In this document: piece after piece, positions 38,544 through 48,822 of the stretch
Position numbering within the stretch: the stretch's first letter is position 1
Layout: each line of letters opens with the position of its first letter
Assembly: GCF_001676705.1 (NCBI RefSeq)
Contig: NZ_CP016170.1
Location: forward strand, 1,178,001 to 1,242,000
Source: Bordetella bronchialis
GTDB lineage: Bacteria > Pseudomonadota > Gammaproteobacteria > Burkholderiales > Burkholderiaceae_B
Direction: 5' to 3'
DNA length: 64,000 nucleotides
Notes under the pieces: generated by a model
What the model was told of the DNA's origin: nothing
The model's database searches: none
What the model saw: only the letters and a program-made list of their open reading frames with translations
Program-made: the position numbers and the translations under genes

Positions 38544-39071
38544 CTAATGGCGCGGCGTGCCGTTGCGGGTGTGGCCCGGCAGGGCGTCGTCGTCGTCCTC
38601 GTCGTCCTCGTCATCTTCTTCGTCGTCGTCCTCGAGCGCGGCGAGATCCTCGTCGGAGAGGGCGAAAGGCAGGACATCGGCCAGGGTGTCGGACCATGCG
38701 GCTTCCTCGCCGTCCTGGTCCAGTTTGACGAAGCGTTCGCCTTCTGCCAGCGTGATCTGGATGGCCCACAGGTAAAGGCAGTCGTAGGCCTGCTCGTCGG
38801 TGCCGGTCAGGCCGCCGCGGCTGCCCAGCAGCCGGGCATCCGGACCGCCCAGCTGTACGCGCATGGGATCGTGCTCGCCGCCTTCCAGCGCGTCGGCATC
38901 CAGCGGAATGCCGAAGGTGACCCACTCCAGTCCGTCATCGGCCGTGCCGACTTCCGCCAGCACGGGTTTGCCGAGATAGGCGCTGAGCGCGTCCGCTGTC
39001 TTCGCCAGCATGTCGAGCTCCGCGGCCTGGAAGCGGGAAATGGAATCGGGGGGAGTGGCTGAAGCGGACAT
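38544..39071 (-). CDS. Hypothetical protein with acidic Asp/Glu tail
   Basis: 175 residues from [17 protein letters not shown] lies a few bases before the ATG. Residues 1-140 form a mixed alpha/beta soluble domain ([34 protein letters not shown]) with no signal or membrane segment. Near the C-terminus is a run of 16 acidic residues ([16 protein letters not shown]), followed by a basic end. The GC-rich Asp/Glu codon run could be slippage-prone. I recognise no family; it is divergent from ettA. Confidence 0.7.
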   Translation of the reverse strand: MSASATPPDSISRFQAAELDMLAKTADALSAYLGKPVLAEVGTADDGLEWVTFGIPLDADALEGGEHDPMRVQLGGPDARLLGSRGGLTGTDEQAYDCLYLWAIQITLAEGERFVKLDQDGEEAAWSDTLADVLPFALSDEDLAALEDDDEEDDEDDEDDDDALPGHTRNGTPRH

Positions 39072-39288
39072 AAGCTTTCCTGCTGCGTGGCCGCGTCTTG
39101 CAAGACGCAGGCTCGGGATTGTAAGAATATCGAAAGAGCGGCAAAAGGAGAATCGGCCGGCGTGCCGTCCCTGCTTTTTCTTTCGGCCGTTGATCGTACT
39201 GCGCGGATATCGCCGCGCTTGCCGTCGCCCGCGCGGGCCGACACGCCCTACAATCCCTGTTCGATCGGACATTCTCAAAAAAGACCCC

Positions 39289-40962
39289 ATGGCTCAATAC
39301 GTCTACACCATGAACCGCGTCGGCAAGATCGTGCCGCCGAAGCGGCAGATCCTGCGCGACATTTCGCTGTCTTTTTTTCCCGGCGCCAAGATCGGCGTGC
39401 TGGGCCTGAACGGCTCGGGCAAGTCCACCTTGCTCAAGATCATGGCCGGCGTCGACAAGGACATCGAGGGCGAAGCGATTCCCATGCCCGGCCTGAATAT
39501 CGGCTACCTGCCGCAGGAACCGCAGCTGAATCCCGCGCATACCGTCCGGCAGGCCGTGGAAGAAGGCCTGGGCGCCGTCGTCGCCGCGCGCAAGCGCCTG
39601 GACGAGGTCTACGCGGCGTATGCCGAGCCCGACGCCGATTTCGATAAGCTGGCCGCCGAGCAGGCCGAGCTGGAAGCCATCATCGCGGCCGCCGCCAGCA
39701 GCGGCGCCGACGACATCGAACACCAGATGGAAATCGCCGCCGATGCCCTGCGCCTGCCGCCATGGGACGCCTCGGTGGAACACCTGTCGGGCGGCGAAAA
39801 GCGCCGCGTCGCGCTGTGCCGCCTGCTGCTGTCCAAGCCCGACATGCTGCTGCTGGACGAGCCCACCAACCACCTGGACGCCGAAAGCGTCGAATGGCTG
39901 GAGCAGTTCCTGCAGAAATTCCCGGGCACGGTCGTCGGCGTGACGCACGACCGCTATTTCCTGGACAACGCCGCCGAATGGATACTGGAACTCGACCGCG
40001 GCCACGGCATCCCGTGGAAGGGAAACTACAGCTCCTGGCTGGAACAGAAGGAAGCCCGCCTCAAGCAGGAAGAGGCCTCCGAATCCGCGCGCCAGAAAAC
40101 CATCAAGAAAGAACTGGAGTGGGTGCGCCAGAACCCCAAGGGCCGCCAGGCCAAGGCCAAGGCCCGCATGGCGCGTTTCGAGGAACTGTCTTCGTACGAA
40201 TACCAAAAGCGCAATGAAACGCAGGAAATCTTCATTCCCGTCGGCGAGCGCCTGGGCAACGAGGTCGTGGAGTTCAGCAATGTCAGCAAGGCCTATGGCG
40301 ACCGCCTGCTGATCGACAACCTCAGCTTCAAGGTGCCGCCGGGCGCCATCGTCGGTATCATCGGCCCCAACGGCGCCGGCAAGTCCACGCTGTTCCGCAT
40401 GCTGGCCGGGCGCGAGCAGCCGGATTCGGGCACGGTCACGGTCGGCAAGACGGTCAAGCTTGCCTATGTGGATCAATCGCGAGACTCCCTGGCCGACAGC
40501 AAAACGGTGTTCGACGCGGTGTCCGACGGCGCCGATGTGCTGACCGTCGGCAAGTTCGAGATGTCCTCGCGCGCCTATCTGGGCCGCTTCAATTTCAAGG
40601 GCGGCGACCAGAACAAGATCGTGGGCCAGCTATCGGGCGGCGAGCGTGGGCGGCTACATCTGGCCAAGACGCTGATTTCCGGCGGCAACCTGCTGTTGCT
40701 GGATGAACCGTCCAACGACCTCGACGTGGAAACGCTGCGCGCTCTGGAAGACGCCCTGCTGGAATTCCCGGGCAGCGTCATGGTGATCAGCCACGACCGC
40801 TGGTTCCTGGACCGTATCGCCACGCACATCCTGGCCTTCGAGGGCGATTCGCAGGTCGTGTTCTTCGACGGCAATTACCAGGAATACGAAGCCGACAAGC
40901 GCCGTCGCCTGGGCGAGGAAGGCGCCAAGCCGAAGCGCCTGCGCTACAAGCCCTTGAAGTAA
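39289..40962 (+). CDS. ettA: Energy-dependent translational throttle protein EttA (ABC-F)
   Basis: 557 residues, matching E. coli EttA (555). Starts [20 protein letters not shown]; upstream in-frame sequence lacks protein character. Two ABC cassettes (Walker [10 protein letters not shown] and GPNGAGKST; signatures [15 protein letters not shown] and [15 protein letters not shown]), no membrane domain, and the linker arm [20 protein letters not shown] that reaches the ribosomal E site. It gates entry into elongation in response to the ATP/ADP ratio. TACAAT at 39249-39254 is a possible -10 box. Confidence 0.95.
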   Translation: MAQYVYTMNRVGKIVPPKRQILRDISLSFFPGAKIGVLGLNGSGKSTLLKIMAGVDKDIEGEAIPMPGLNIGYLPQEPQLNPAHTVRQAVEEGLGAVVAARKRLDEVYAAYAEPDADFDKLAAEQAELEAIIAAAASSGADDIEHQMEIAADALRLPPWDASVEHLSGGEKRRVALCRLLLSKPDMLLLDEPTNHLDAESVEWLEQFLQKFPGTVVGVTHDRYFLDNAAEWILELDRGHGIPWKGNYSSWLEQKEARLKQEEASESARQKTIKKELEWVRQNPKGRQAKAKARMARFEELSSYEYQKRNETQEIFIPVGERLGNEVVEFSNVSKAYGDRLLIDNLSFKVPPGAIVGIIGPNGAGKSTLFRMLAGREQPDSGTVTVGKTVKLAYVDQSRDSLADSKTVFDAVSDGADVLTVGKFEMSSRAYLGRFNFKGGDQNKIVGQLSGGERGRLHLAKTLISGGNLLLLDEPSNDLDVETLRALEDALLEFPGSVMVISHDRWFLDRIATHILAFEGDSQVVFFDGNYQEYEADKRRRLGEEGAKPKRLRYKPLK

Positions 40963-40988
40963 CCGGCGTTACGTATCGTCAAACAAGC

Positions 40989-41015
40989 CAGGCGCGCGGC
41001 AACACCGCGCGCCTG
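40989..41015 (+). terminator. Hairpin after ettA
   Basis: A perfect 10-bp stem CAGGCGCGCG / CGCGCGCCTG with a 7-nt loop lies 26 bp after the ettA stop, followed by TCCTTG. A likely terminator with a poor T-run. Confidence 0.55.
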
Positions 41016-41177
41016 TCCTTGCGTGGAACTGAACGTCTTGACACAACTGCTGGGCAATCTTCACACCGCTGGGGCATGCGATTTGCAATGCTGGATTTGT
41101 CGTCCATGACGGCATCGCCGGAGGCGCGCGGCAAGGTTCATATCGCCGGAGCAACTCCGATGTCTGGAGGAAAAATC

Positions 41178-41399
41178 ATGAAAATCCAAACCCTGACCAA
41201 GCTGTGCGCGGTTACCCTGCTTAGCCTGTCCGCCGCGGGATGTTCCACCTGGGACGGCATGAGCCATCGCCAGAAAGCCACGGTGACGGGCGCCGGTATC
41301 GGCGGCGTCGCCGGTGCCGTCATCACCAACGGTGGCGTGCTGGGCACCGTCGGTGGCGCGGCCATAGGTGGCGTCATCGGCAACCAGGTCGGCAAGTAA
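41178..41399 (+). CDS. Glycine-zipper lipoprotein (OsmB-like)
   Basis: 73 residues from MKIQTLTKLC, preceded by CTGGAGG at ideal spacing. Signal with lipobox SAAGC (Cys about 20), then a Gly-zipper segment (about 40-72: GAGIGGVAGAVITNGGVLGT and onward) that can insert in or span the outer membrane. OsmB-type proteins are induced by osmotic and stationary-phase stress; that is family knowledge only. A clear bidirectional terminator follows. Confidence 0.88.
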   Translation: MKIQTLTKLCAVTLLSLSAAGCSTWDGMSHRQKATVTGAGIGGVAGAVITNGGVLGTVGGAAIGGVIGNQVGK

Positions 41400-41473
41400 G
41401 CCCGCCGCGCAGCGCCTGCAACCCCCCGTCCCCCGGCCCGGCCGCATGGCCATCCGGGCCGGCGCAAGCAAGG

Positions 41474-41513
41474 AAAAAAGCCCGCCCCGCGCTATCGCGC
41501 CGGGCGGGCTTTT
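41474..41513. terminator. Bidirectional intrinsic terminator between the lipoprotein gene and minE
   Basis: A 12-bp stem AAAAGCCCGCCC / GGGCGGGCTTTT, the loop itself able to fold (CGCG-CTAT-CGCG), with A6 on one side and T4 on the other. It serves the convergent lipoprotein and minCDE transcripts. Confidence 0.85.
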
Positions 41514-41542
41514 CGTGTGCCTGCGACGGAAACGCGCCGGCC

Positions 41543-41797
41543 CTAGGCCTGCGGCATTTCGATCTTGACCTCCAGGATCTCCAGGGTGTCCTGGCGTTCC
41601 AGGTGCACCTTGATGTCGTCCGGATTGATCTTCACGTATTTCGAGATGACGGCGATCAGCTCCTGCTGCAGTTGCGGCAGGTAGTCAGGCGAGCCGTCGC
41701 GTCCCGAACGCTCGTGCGCCAGGATGATCTGCAGACGCTCCTTGGCAACGCTGGCGGAAGACTTTTTCTGGCCGAGGAAAAAGGACAGAAGGGACAT
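41543..41797 (-). CDS. minE: Cell-division topological specificity factor MinE
   Basis: 84 residues, normal length. N-terminal membrane/MinD-contact segment [20 protein letters not shown], then [10 protein letters not shown] (MinD-binding) and a C-terminal dimerisation domain ([18 protein letters not shown]). It stimulates the MinD ATPase to give pole-to-pole oscillation. Starts 3 bp after the minD stop. Confidence 0.97.
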   Translation of the reverse strand: MSLLSFFLGQKKSSASVAKERLQIILAHERSGRDGSPDYLPQLQQELIAVISKYVKINPDDIKVHLERQDTLEILEVKIEMPQA

Positions 41798-41800
41798 CGA

Positions 41801-42616
41801 TTACTTGCCTCCGAATATGCGTTTCAGGAAACCGGGCTTCGCATAGTCGGTAAAACGCAGCGAACGCTCCTCGCCCAGGTAGCGGGCCACCACATCCTTG
41901 TAGGCTTCGGCCACGTCGGTGTCTTTCAGGTGGATCGCCGGCAGGCCCTGGTTGGATGCTTGCAGCACCGATTCGGATTCGGGAATGACGCCGATCAGCT
42001 TGATGCGCAGGATGTCCTCGATGTCGGTCAGCGAAAGCATTTCGCCTTCGGACACGCGCTTGGGGTTGTAGCGCGTCAACAGCAGGAATTCCTTGACGGG
42101 CTCGTCGCCCTCGATCGCGCGCTTGGACTTGGCCGCCAGGATGCCGAGGATGCGGTCCGAATCGCGGACCGACGAGACTTCGGGGTTGGTGACGACCAGC
42201 GCGTCGTCGGCATAGTAGGCCGCCAGCAAGGCGCCGGTTTCGATACCCGCGGGCGAATCGCAGACGATGTAGTCGAAGCCCATCTCTTTCAAGTCTTCGA
42301 TGACCTTGCCCACGCCTTCCTGCGTCAATGCGTCCTTGTCGCGCGTTTGCGAGGCGGGCAGCACGAACAGGTTCTCGAGCTGCTTGTCCTTGATCAAGGC
42401 CTGCTTCAGCGAGGCTTCCCCCTGGATGACATTGACGAAGTCGTACACCACGCGACGTTCGCATCCCATGATCAGGTCCAGGTTGCGCAGGCCTACGTCG
42501 AAGTCGATCACGGCGGTCTTGTGTCCGCGCATCGCGAGGCCGGAAGAAAAACTGGCGCTGGTAGTCGTCTTGCCCACCCCGCCCTTGCCGGAAGTGACCA
42601 CAACAGTACGCGTCAT
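41801..42616 (-). CDS. minD: Septum site-determining ATPase MinD
   Basis: 271 residues from MTRTVVVTSGKGGVGKTTTS (deviant Walker A). Further motifs are DFDVGLRNLDLIMGCERRVV and CDSPAGIETGALLAA, and the C-terminal amphipathic membrane-targeting helix is GFLKRIFGGK. It recruits MinC to the membrane to block Z-ring formation at poles. The 122-bp gap to minC contains TACGAT about 46 bp before the start, a possible internal promoter for minDE. Confidence 0.97.
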   Translation of the reverse strand: MTRTVVVTSGKGGVGKTTTSASFSSGLAMRGHKTAVIDFDVGLRNLDLIMGCERRVVYDFVNVIQGEASLKQALIKDKQLENLFVLPASQTRDKDALTQEGVGKVIEDLKEMGFDYIVCDSPAGIETGALLAAYYADDALVVTNPEVSSVRDSDRILGILAAKSKRAIEGDEPVKEFLLLTRYNPKRVSEGEMLSLTDIEDILRIKLIGVIPESESVLQASNQGLPAIHLKDTDVAEAYKDVVARYLGEERSLRFTDYAKPGFLKRIFGGK

Positions 42617-42738
42617 GTCGATAGAACCCTTATGTCCTGAGCAGATAAATCGCAGTATCGTAAAACAAATCCGCGGGTTTAGCGCTTCTTCAACGCCTGT
42701 TGGCAACCGTTGGTCACCAAGTCCCCGTCAGGGGTCCG

Positions 42739-43806
42739 TCACGCTTTCAGCGCTTCAATACGCAAAGTGTCGCCATCCAGGCGTATCAGCGCGGCTTGCC
42801 CATGCAGCGTGGCATCGAGCTTGTCCTCCACCACGCGATATACGCCCGCCACGGCCAGGAGTTCGGCGTCCAGATGCGTCGTGAAAATACGCGCCGATGT
42901 GTCGCCGCGCGCGCCGGCCATGGCCTTGCCGCGCAGCGGACCGTAGACATGGACATTGCCGTCGGCGATGACTTCGGCGCCGGGGCTGACCATCCCGATC
43001 ACCACCAGGTCGGTGTGGCGCGCGTAGACGCGCTGGCCCGAACGCAGGGGACGGCTGATCACCAGGGCGGACGACGATTGCGGATCGGCGGGCGTGGGCG
43101 AGGCGGAGGAAGTGGTTTCGCGCGCGGCCCGCGACGGCAGGGGCTCGCGGGAACGGCCCGGCGCCGTACCGGCGGCGCCGCCGGCTTGGCCAAGCTGGGC
43201 GGGGCCGCCGACGCTGCCTTCCACGGCGGCGGATGCGGCGGGCGTGGGGCCCGGCTTCGTGGCGCCTGGACTGCCGGCCGGGGAGGCGGCTGCCTCGGCG
43301 TCGCCGGGGGAAGACGCGGTGGCCGCGGCATCGCCGCCTGACGTGGCTGTGCCCGTGCCCGTGGTGGGGCCCGCATCCGCGGCCGGCGTGGTCTCGTCCG
43401 TGGCTTGCGGCGCGGGCGCGGCCGTCAAGGCGGCGGCGGGCTGGGTGGGCAGGGGCGGGGCGGCGTTGCCGGCGTCCGCGGGTGCGGATCGCGTCGGCGG
43501 CGTGGACAGTTCGACAGGGACTAGGCCCGCCGCCCTGGCGGCTTGCAGATTGTCGCCTTCGGCCACCACGCCGATGGGCGGCAGATTATGTCCGCGCAGC
43601 GCCGCCAGCAGCGCCGGCCAGTCCACGGGCGCATCGACGCGGCTGGCGTCGATGACCACCGGTTCGTTCTCGAAAAAGCTGCCCGCGTCCGCCATGCGCT
43701 TGTCCAGGGCGGCGGTCAGCCGCCCGATATCGGCGCTATGCAACACGACACGCACGGCATACAGCGTGGCGCTTTTGAAGTCCAGGGCAAGGGAATCTGA
43801 AGTCAT
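42739..43806 (-). CDS. minC: Septum site-determining protein MinC with extended linker
   Basis: 355 residues, against about 230-270 for typical MinC. Start [21 protein letters not shown]-terminal FtsZ-inhibiting domain about 1-100; then about 145 residues (101-245) of low-complexity Ala/Pro/Gly/Thr/Ser linker; then the C-terminal beta-helix dimerisation and MinD-binding domain (246-355: [40 protein letters not shown]). It inhibits FtsZ assembly at the poles together with MinD. First gene of minCDE. Confidence 0.94.
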   Translation of the reverse strand: MTSDSLALDFKSATLYAVRVVLHSADIGRLTAALDKRMADAGSFFENEPVVIDASRVDAPVDWPALLAALRGHNLPPIGVVAEGDNLQAARAAGLVPVELSTPPTRSAPADAGNAAPPLPTQPAAALTAAPAPQATDETTPAADAGPTTGTGTATSGGDAAATASSPGDAEAAASPAGSPGATKPGPTPAASAAVEGSVGGPAQLGQAGGAAGTAPGRSREPLPSRAARETTSSASPTPADPQSSSALVISRPLRSGQRVYARHTDLVVIGMVSPGAEVIADGNVHVYGPLRGKAMAGARGDTSARIFTTHLDAELLAVAGVYRVVEDKLDATLHGQAALIRLDGDTLRIEALKA

Positions 43807-44044
43807 CTTGGCTGCGAAAAGACCGCGGCGGGACCGCGGTGACAGGAACGTCGGGGATGATAACCGAGGCGCCCCGGCGCCAAACACGGGAACAGGGAGC
43901 GGAACATCCCTGTGCCGCGCCGCGCGCGCCGGCGCCCATGGCCCGGCGACCGCGCCAGCGCGGGACGCATGCGGCCCGGGCCGTACCGGGCACAAGCCTT
44001 GCGCGACCGCGGCAATGCCGTAGTGGCCAGGACAGGAGGATTCC

Positions 44045-44389
44045 ATGACGAACCGAACCGCGCCGCGGCGCCCCACGGGCCTGAGCGGGCAGGAAGAAGA
44101 GGAACTGCGCACCCTGGAGAAGGGTTACGATCCCGATGCCGGCGCCTTGCCGGACCAGGAGCTGACGGTCCATGACGATAGGGACCGGAAGCCCGGGGAC
44201 GATGCCATGTCGGTGCCGGACGGCAAGCCGGACGGCAAGCCGGAGGACGCCGGCCGGCCCTTGAAGGACGCGCAACGCAAGGGCCTGCTGCCGTCCAATA
44301 CCGTGACCGCGCCGCCCACCGACCGGCCCGATGACGCGGCGTCGGGCCCCGCGAACCTGGATCCGGATCCTGGCCGGCGCCGCCTCTGA
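44045..44389 (+). CDS. Small hydrophilic, probably disordered protein
   Basis: 114 residues preceded by ACAGGAGGATTCC, an excellent ribosome binding site, so it is probably real. It is rich in Asp, Pro, Glu, Lys and Arg, has no hydrophobic core, Cys or signal, and contains short repeats ([10 protein letters not shown]). [19 protein letters not shown] is the most structured-looking part. Function unknown. It is divergent from minC and converges with glnS. Confidence 0.6.
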   Translation: MTNRTAPRRPTGLSGQEEEELRTLEKGYDPDAGALPDQELTVHDDRDRKPGDDAMSVPDGKPDGKPEDAGRPLKDAQRKGLLPSNTVTAPPTDRPDDAASGPANLDPDPGRRRL

Positions 44390-44424
44390 CGATGGATGCC
44401 GCGGGAGGCCGCCGGCCCGCCGTC

Positions 44425-46185
<1,761 letters not shown>

Positions 46186-46420
46186 GCTGTGCGGGGAAAT
46201 GGCGGCGGCAAAGGGACAATTTTGCCACGTTCGGGCCCGCGCGCCCCTGGACCGGCATGGCTGGGCGCCCGCACCGGGCCGCATCCTCGGCTGGCGGGCG
46301 GTTCCGCGCGCGTCCCGGCCCGCCGCCGCGGTCGCCGGGGCCCGGCCGGCCCCGGCCGGCGCCAGGCTGGCGGGCGGGTGGGCTCGGCGTCCCTAAAGTG
46401 CGTCTAAACTAGCGCCCACC

Positions 46421-47764
46421 ATGAGCATCCCCCCTTTATTCCTGGGACGTCTGCAATTCATTGCCTGCCTGGCGTTCGTCGCGCTTTTCATGGCGCTGGC
46501 GCTGGCCCTGTCCTGGCTGTTGCTGTATTTCAAGCTGCGCGCCCGCGCCAGCGGCAACGCCGGCTGGACCGCGGCCTATCGCTTCTGGGTGCGGATCTTC
46601 GCCCTGGCCTTCGTGCTGGCGCTGGCTTCGGGCGTGCCGGTGCTGTTGCAGCTGGGCACCGTGTGGTCCGGGCTGATGGACAAGATCGGCAATGTCGCGG
46701 GGCCGCTGCTGGGGTTCGCGGTGCTGTCGGTGTTCGCCCTGAAGTCGTGCTTCCTGGGCGTCATGCTTTTCGGGCAACGCCGCGTGTCGGAGGCCGTGCA
46801 CACCCTGTCGGTGCTGATGGTGGCGCTGGGCCATCTGGCCACCGCGTTCTGGGTGCTGGCGCTGGTGTCGTGGACGCAGACGCCGGACGGTGCGGTCGCC
46901 ATCGACGGCCGCTTCCAGATCTACGATTGGGCCAAGGTGGTTTTCAATCCCTCGCTGGGGTGGACGATAGGGGCCACGGTGCTGGGAGCCCTGTTGACCG
47001 CGGCCTTCCTGATCATGGGCATTACCGCCTGGCAGGGCCTGCGCCGTCCCCTGGACGACGGCGAACGCCTGGGATTCCGCGCCGCGCTGGGCCTGGCGTG
47101 CATCGCCGTGGTGCTGCTGGCGCCGGTCGGCGCCGGCATGGGCAAGCTCATCGCCCATTACCAGCCCGCCAAGGCCGCGGCCGCGCTGGCCTATTGGCAC
47201 GAAGGCGCCGCGCCCGACCTGGTCGTGCTGGGGTGGCCGGATGCGGAGACCGAAACCAACCGCGCGGCATGGACGCTGTCCGGCGCGGCGGCCCGCTGGC
47301 TGGGCCGTAATGTCAACGGCCATTTCCTGGCGCTCGAAAACTACGCCAATATGCAGCCCCCGGTGCTACTGACGTTCTGGTCGGCACGCATCGTGGCGAT
47401 CCTGGCGCTGGCGATGGCCTGCGTCGCATGGGCGACCCTGTTCAGGCTGCGCAAGAGCGGCTTCGATCCCTCGCACCTGTCGCGCCGATGGCTGCGCGCG
47501 CTGGCGCTGATGACGTTTTCCGGCGCGGCGCTGGTGGTGTTCGGCTGGGTGTTCACCATGGTCGGCATGCAGCCCTATGCCGTCAATGGCGCCGTCACCC
47601 AGACGGAAATCCTGGGCACGGCCTCGCCGCGCTCGCTGTTCTACGGCACGCTGGGCTACGCGGCGCTGTACGGCGTGCTGTTCGCGGCTTTCGTGCGCAT
47701 GCTGTTTCATGCCGCGCGCTATGGCGTCGTGCCGGTACGCAAGATGGCGGGGGCTGCGCCATGA
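46421..47764 (+). CDS. CydA-like membrane protein lacking haem ligands
   Basis: 447 residues with the hydrophobic pattern and many landmarks of cytochrome bd subunit I (GRLQF near the N-terminus, RFWVRIFALAFVLALASGV, QLGTVWSGL, AHYQPAK, FGWVFTMVGMQPY). Aligned by eye with E. coli CydA, the redox residues are all replaced: His19 by Val20, Glu99 by Ala100, Glu107 by Lys108, His186 by Ala185, Met393 by Val325, Glu445 by Met380; the quinol-site Glu257 is Leu256 and Arg448 is Met383. Lys252 (Lys251) and Arg391 (Arg323) remain. No His occurs before residue 127. It cannot be a normal quinol oxidase. The stop overlaps the cydB-like start (ATGA). Confidence 0.85.
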   Translation: MSIPPLFLGRLQFIACLAFVALFMALALALSWLLLYFKLRARASGNAGWTAAYRFWVRIFALAFVLALASGVPVLLQLGTVWSGLMDKIGNVAGPLLGFAVLSVFALKSCFLGVMLFGQRRVSEAVHTLSVLMVALGHLATAFWVLALVSWTQTPDGAVAIDGRFQIYDWAKVVFNPSLGWTIGATVLGALLTAAFLIMGITAWQGLRRPLDDGERLGFRAALGLACIAVVLLAPVGAGMGKLIAHYQPAKAAAALAYWHEGAAPDLVVLGWPDAETETNRAAWTLSGAAARWLGRNVNGHFLALENYANMQPPVLLTFWSARIVAILALAMACVAWATLFRLRKSGFDPSHLSRRWLRALALMTFSGAALVVFGWVFTMVGMQPYAVNGAVTQTEILGTASPRSLFYGTLGYAALYGVLFAAFVRMLFHAARYGVVPVRKMAGAAP

Positions 47765-48822
47765 TCGCCACGCTCGCCGCTTCGCTGGGCCTGAGTCCCG
47801 ACGATCCCTCTTTCTGGATGCCGCTGGTGTTCATGGGTATGCTGTTCGTGCTGGTGGTGGCGGGCACCGTGCTGGACGGCTTCGACCTGGGCGTGGGCAT
47901 CCTGCTGCAGCTGGCGCCCGCGGAAGAGCGCGGCCGCATGATGACGCTGCTCAGTCCCTGGCGCGACGCCAACGAGTTCTGGCTGTTGCTGGGAGTGGGG
48001 CTGTTCGCCGCGGCCTTTCCTTTTGCCTGGGGGACCGTGCTGGGGCAGCTCTACGCGCCATTGACGCTGATGGTCCTGGGCGTGGTGCTGCGCAGCGTGT
48101 CGTACGAGTTCCGCTTGCGCGCCCGCACCGAATCCAAGCCGCGCTGGGTCACCGCATTCTGGATAGGCTCGCTGATGACGGCCTTCGGCCAGGGCATGGC
48201 GCTGGGCCGCATCGCCACCGGCTACCAGAATACGGCCGGCTATCACGGATTTTCCCTGTTCGTCGGCCTGTGCGCCGTGGCGGCCTACGTCCTGCTGGGC
48301 GCGACCTGGCTGACAATGCGGGTCGATGGCGACCTGCAGCGGCGCGCGGTGCATTGGGCCCGCCATGCGATCCGCTGGACGGCGGCCGGCATGGTGGCGA
48401 TCGCCGTCACCCTGGGGCTGGCCAACGCCGGGATCTTCTACAAATGGAGCAACCTGTCGCACCTGGGCCCGGCCGTCGCGGTGTGGCTGGCCATGCTGCT
48501 GGGTTTCGTCGGTACCGAGATGGTGCTGACCCGGCTGCCGCGCCACGCCGAGCGCTTCAGCTGGGTGCCTTTCGTGACCTGCGTCGGTCTGTTCCTGCTG
48601 ATGCTGGGCGGCCTGGCGTACAGCCTGTTTCCCTTCCTGATCCTGGACGACATGACCGTGTGGGATGGCGCGGCCTCGCTGGGGTCGATGCGCCTGGTGC
48701 TGTCCGGCGCCATCGTCGCCATCCCGCTGATCCTGGTCTTCAACATCCTGGCCTACCGGTCGGTGTTCGGCAAGGCCAGGCGCGGCCGCCCGGTGCCGGA
48801 CGGATTGCCGGGGTCCCGCTGA
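47761..48822 (+). CDS. CydB-like membrane protein (cytochrome bd subunit II family)
   Basis: 353 residues, about 8-9 hydrophobic segments. It keeps family landmarks: VLDGFDLGVGILL near the N-terminus, SPWRDANEFWLLLGVGLFAA, LLGATWLTMR, and near the end TVWDGAASLGSMRLVL. It is translationally coupled to the CydA-like gene and presumably forms a heterodimer with it. No CydX-like small ORF follows and cydDC is not in the window. It runs into the convergent sensor-kinase gene with no gap. Confidence 0.88.
   Translation: MIATLAASLGLSPDDPSFWMPLVFMGMLFVLVVAGTVLDGFDLGVGILLQLAPAEERGRMMTLLSPWRDANEFWLLLGVGLFAAAFPFAWGTVLGQLYAPLTLMVLGVVLRSVSYEFRLRARTESKPRWVTAFWIGSLMTAFGQGMALGRIATGYQNTAGYHGFSLFVGLCAVAAYVLLGATWLTMRVDGDLQRRAVHWARHAIRWTAAGMVAIAVTLGLANAGIFYKWSNLSHLGPAVAVWLAMLLGFVGTEMVLTRLPRHAERFSWVPFVTCVGLFLLMLGGLAYSLFPFLILDDMTVWDGAASLGSMRLVLSGAIVAIPLILVFNILAYRSVFGKARRGRPVPDGLPGSR

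Noticed and set aside
39010..39288. N-terminal extension of EttA
   Set aside because: EttA family proteins start at MAQYVYTM; the upstream frame overlaps the divergent gene and reads as non-protein sequence.
43807..44112. 102-residue N-terminal extension of MinC
   Set aside because: It is Arg/Pro/Ser-rich and precedes the conserved start; it overlaps the ribosome site and start of the divergent small gene.
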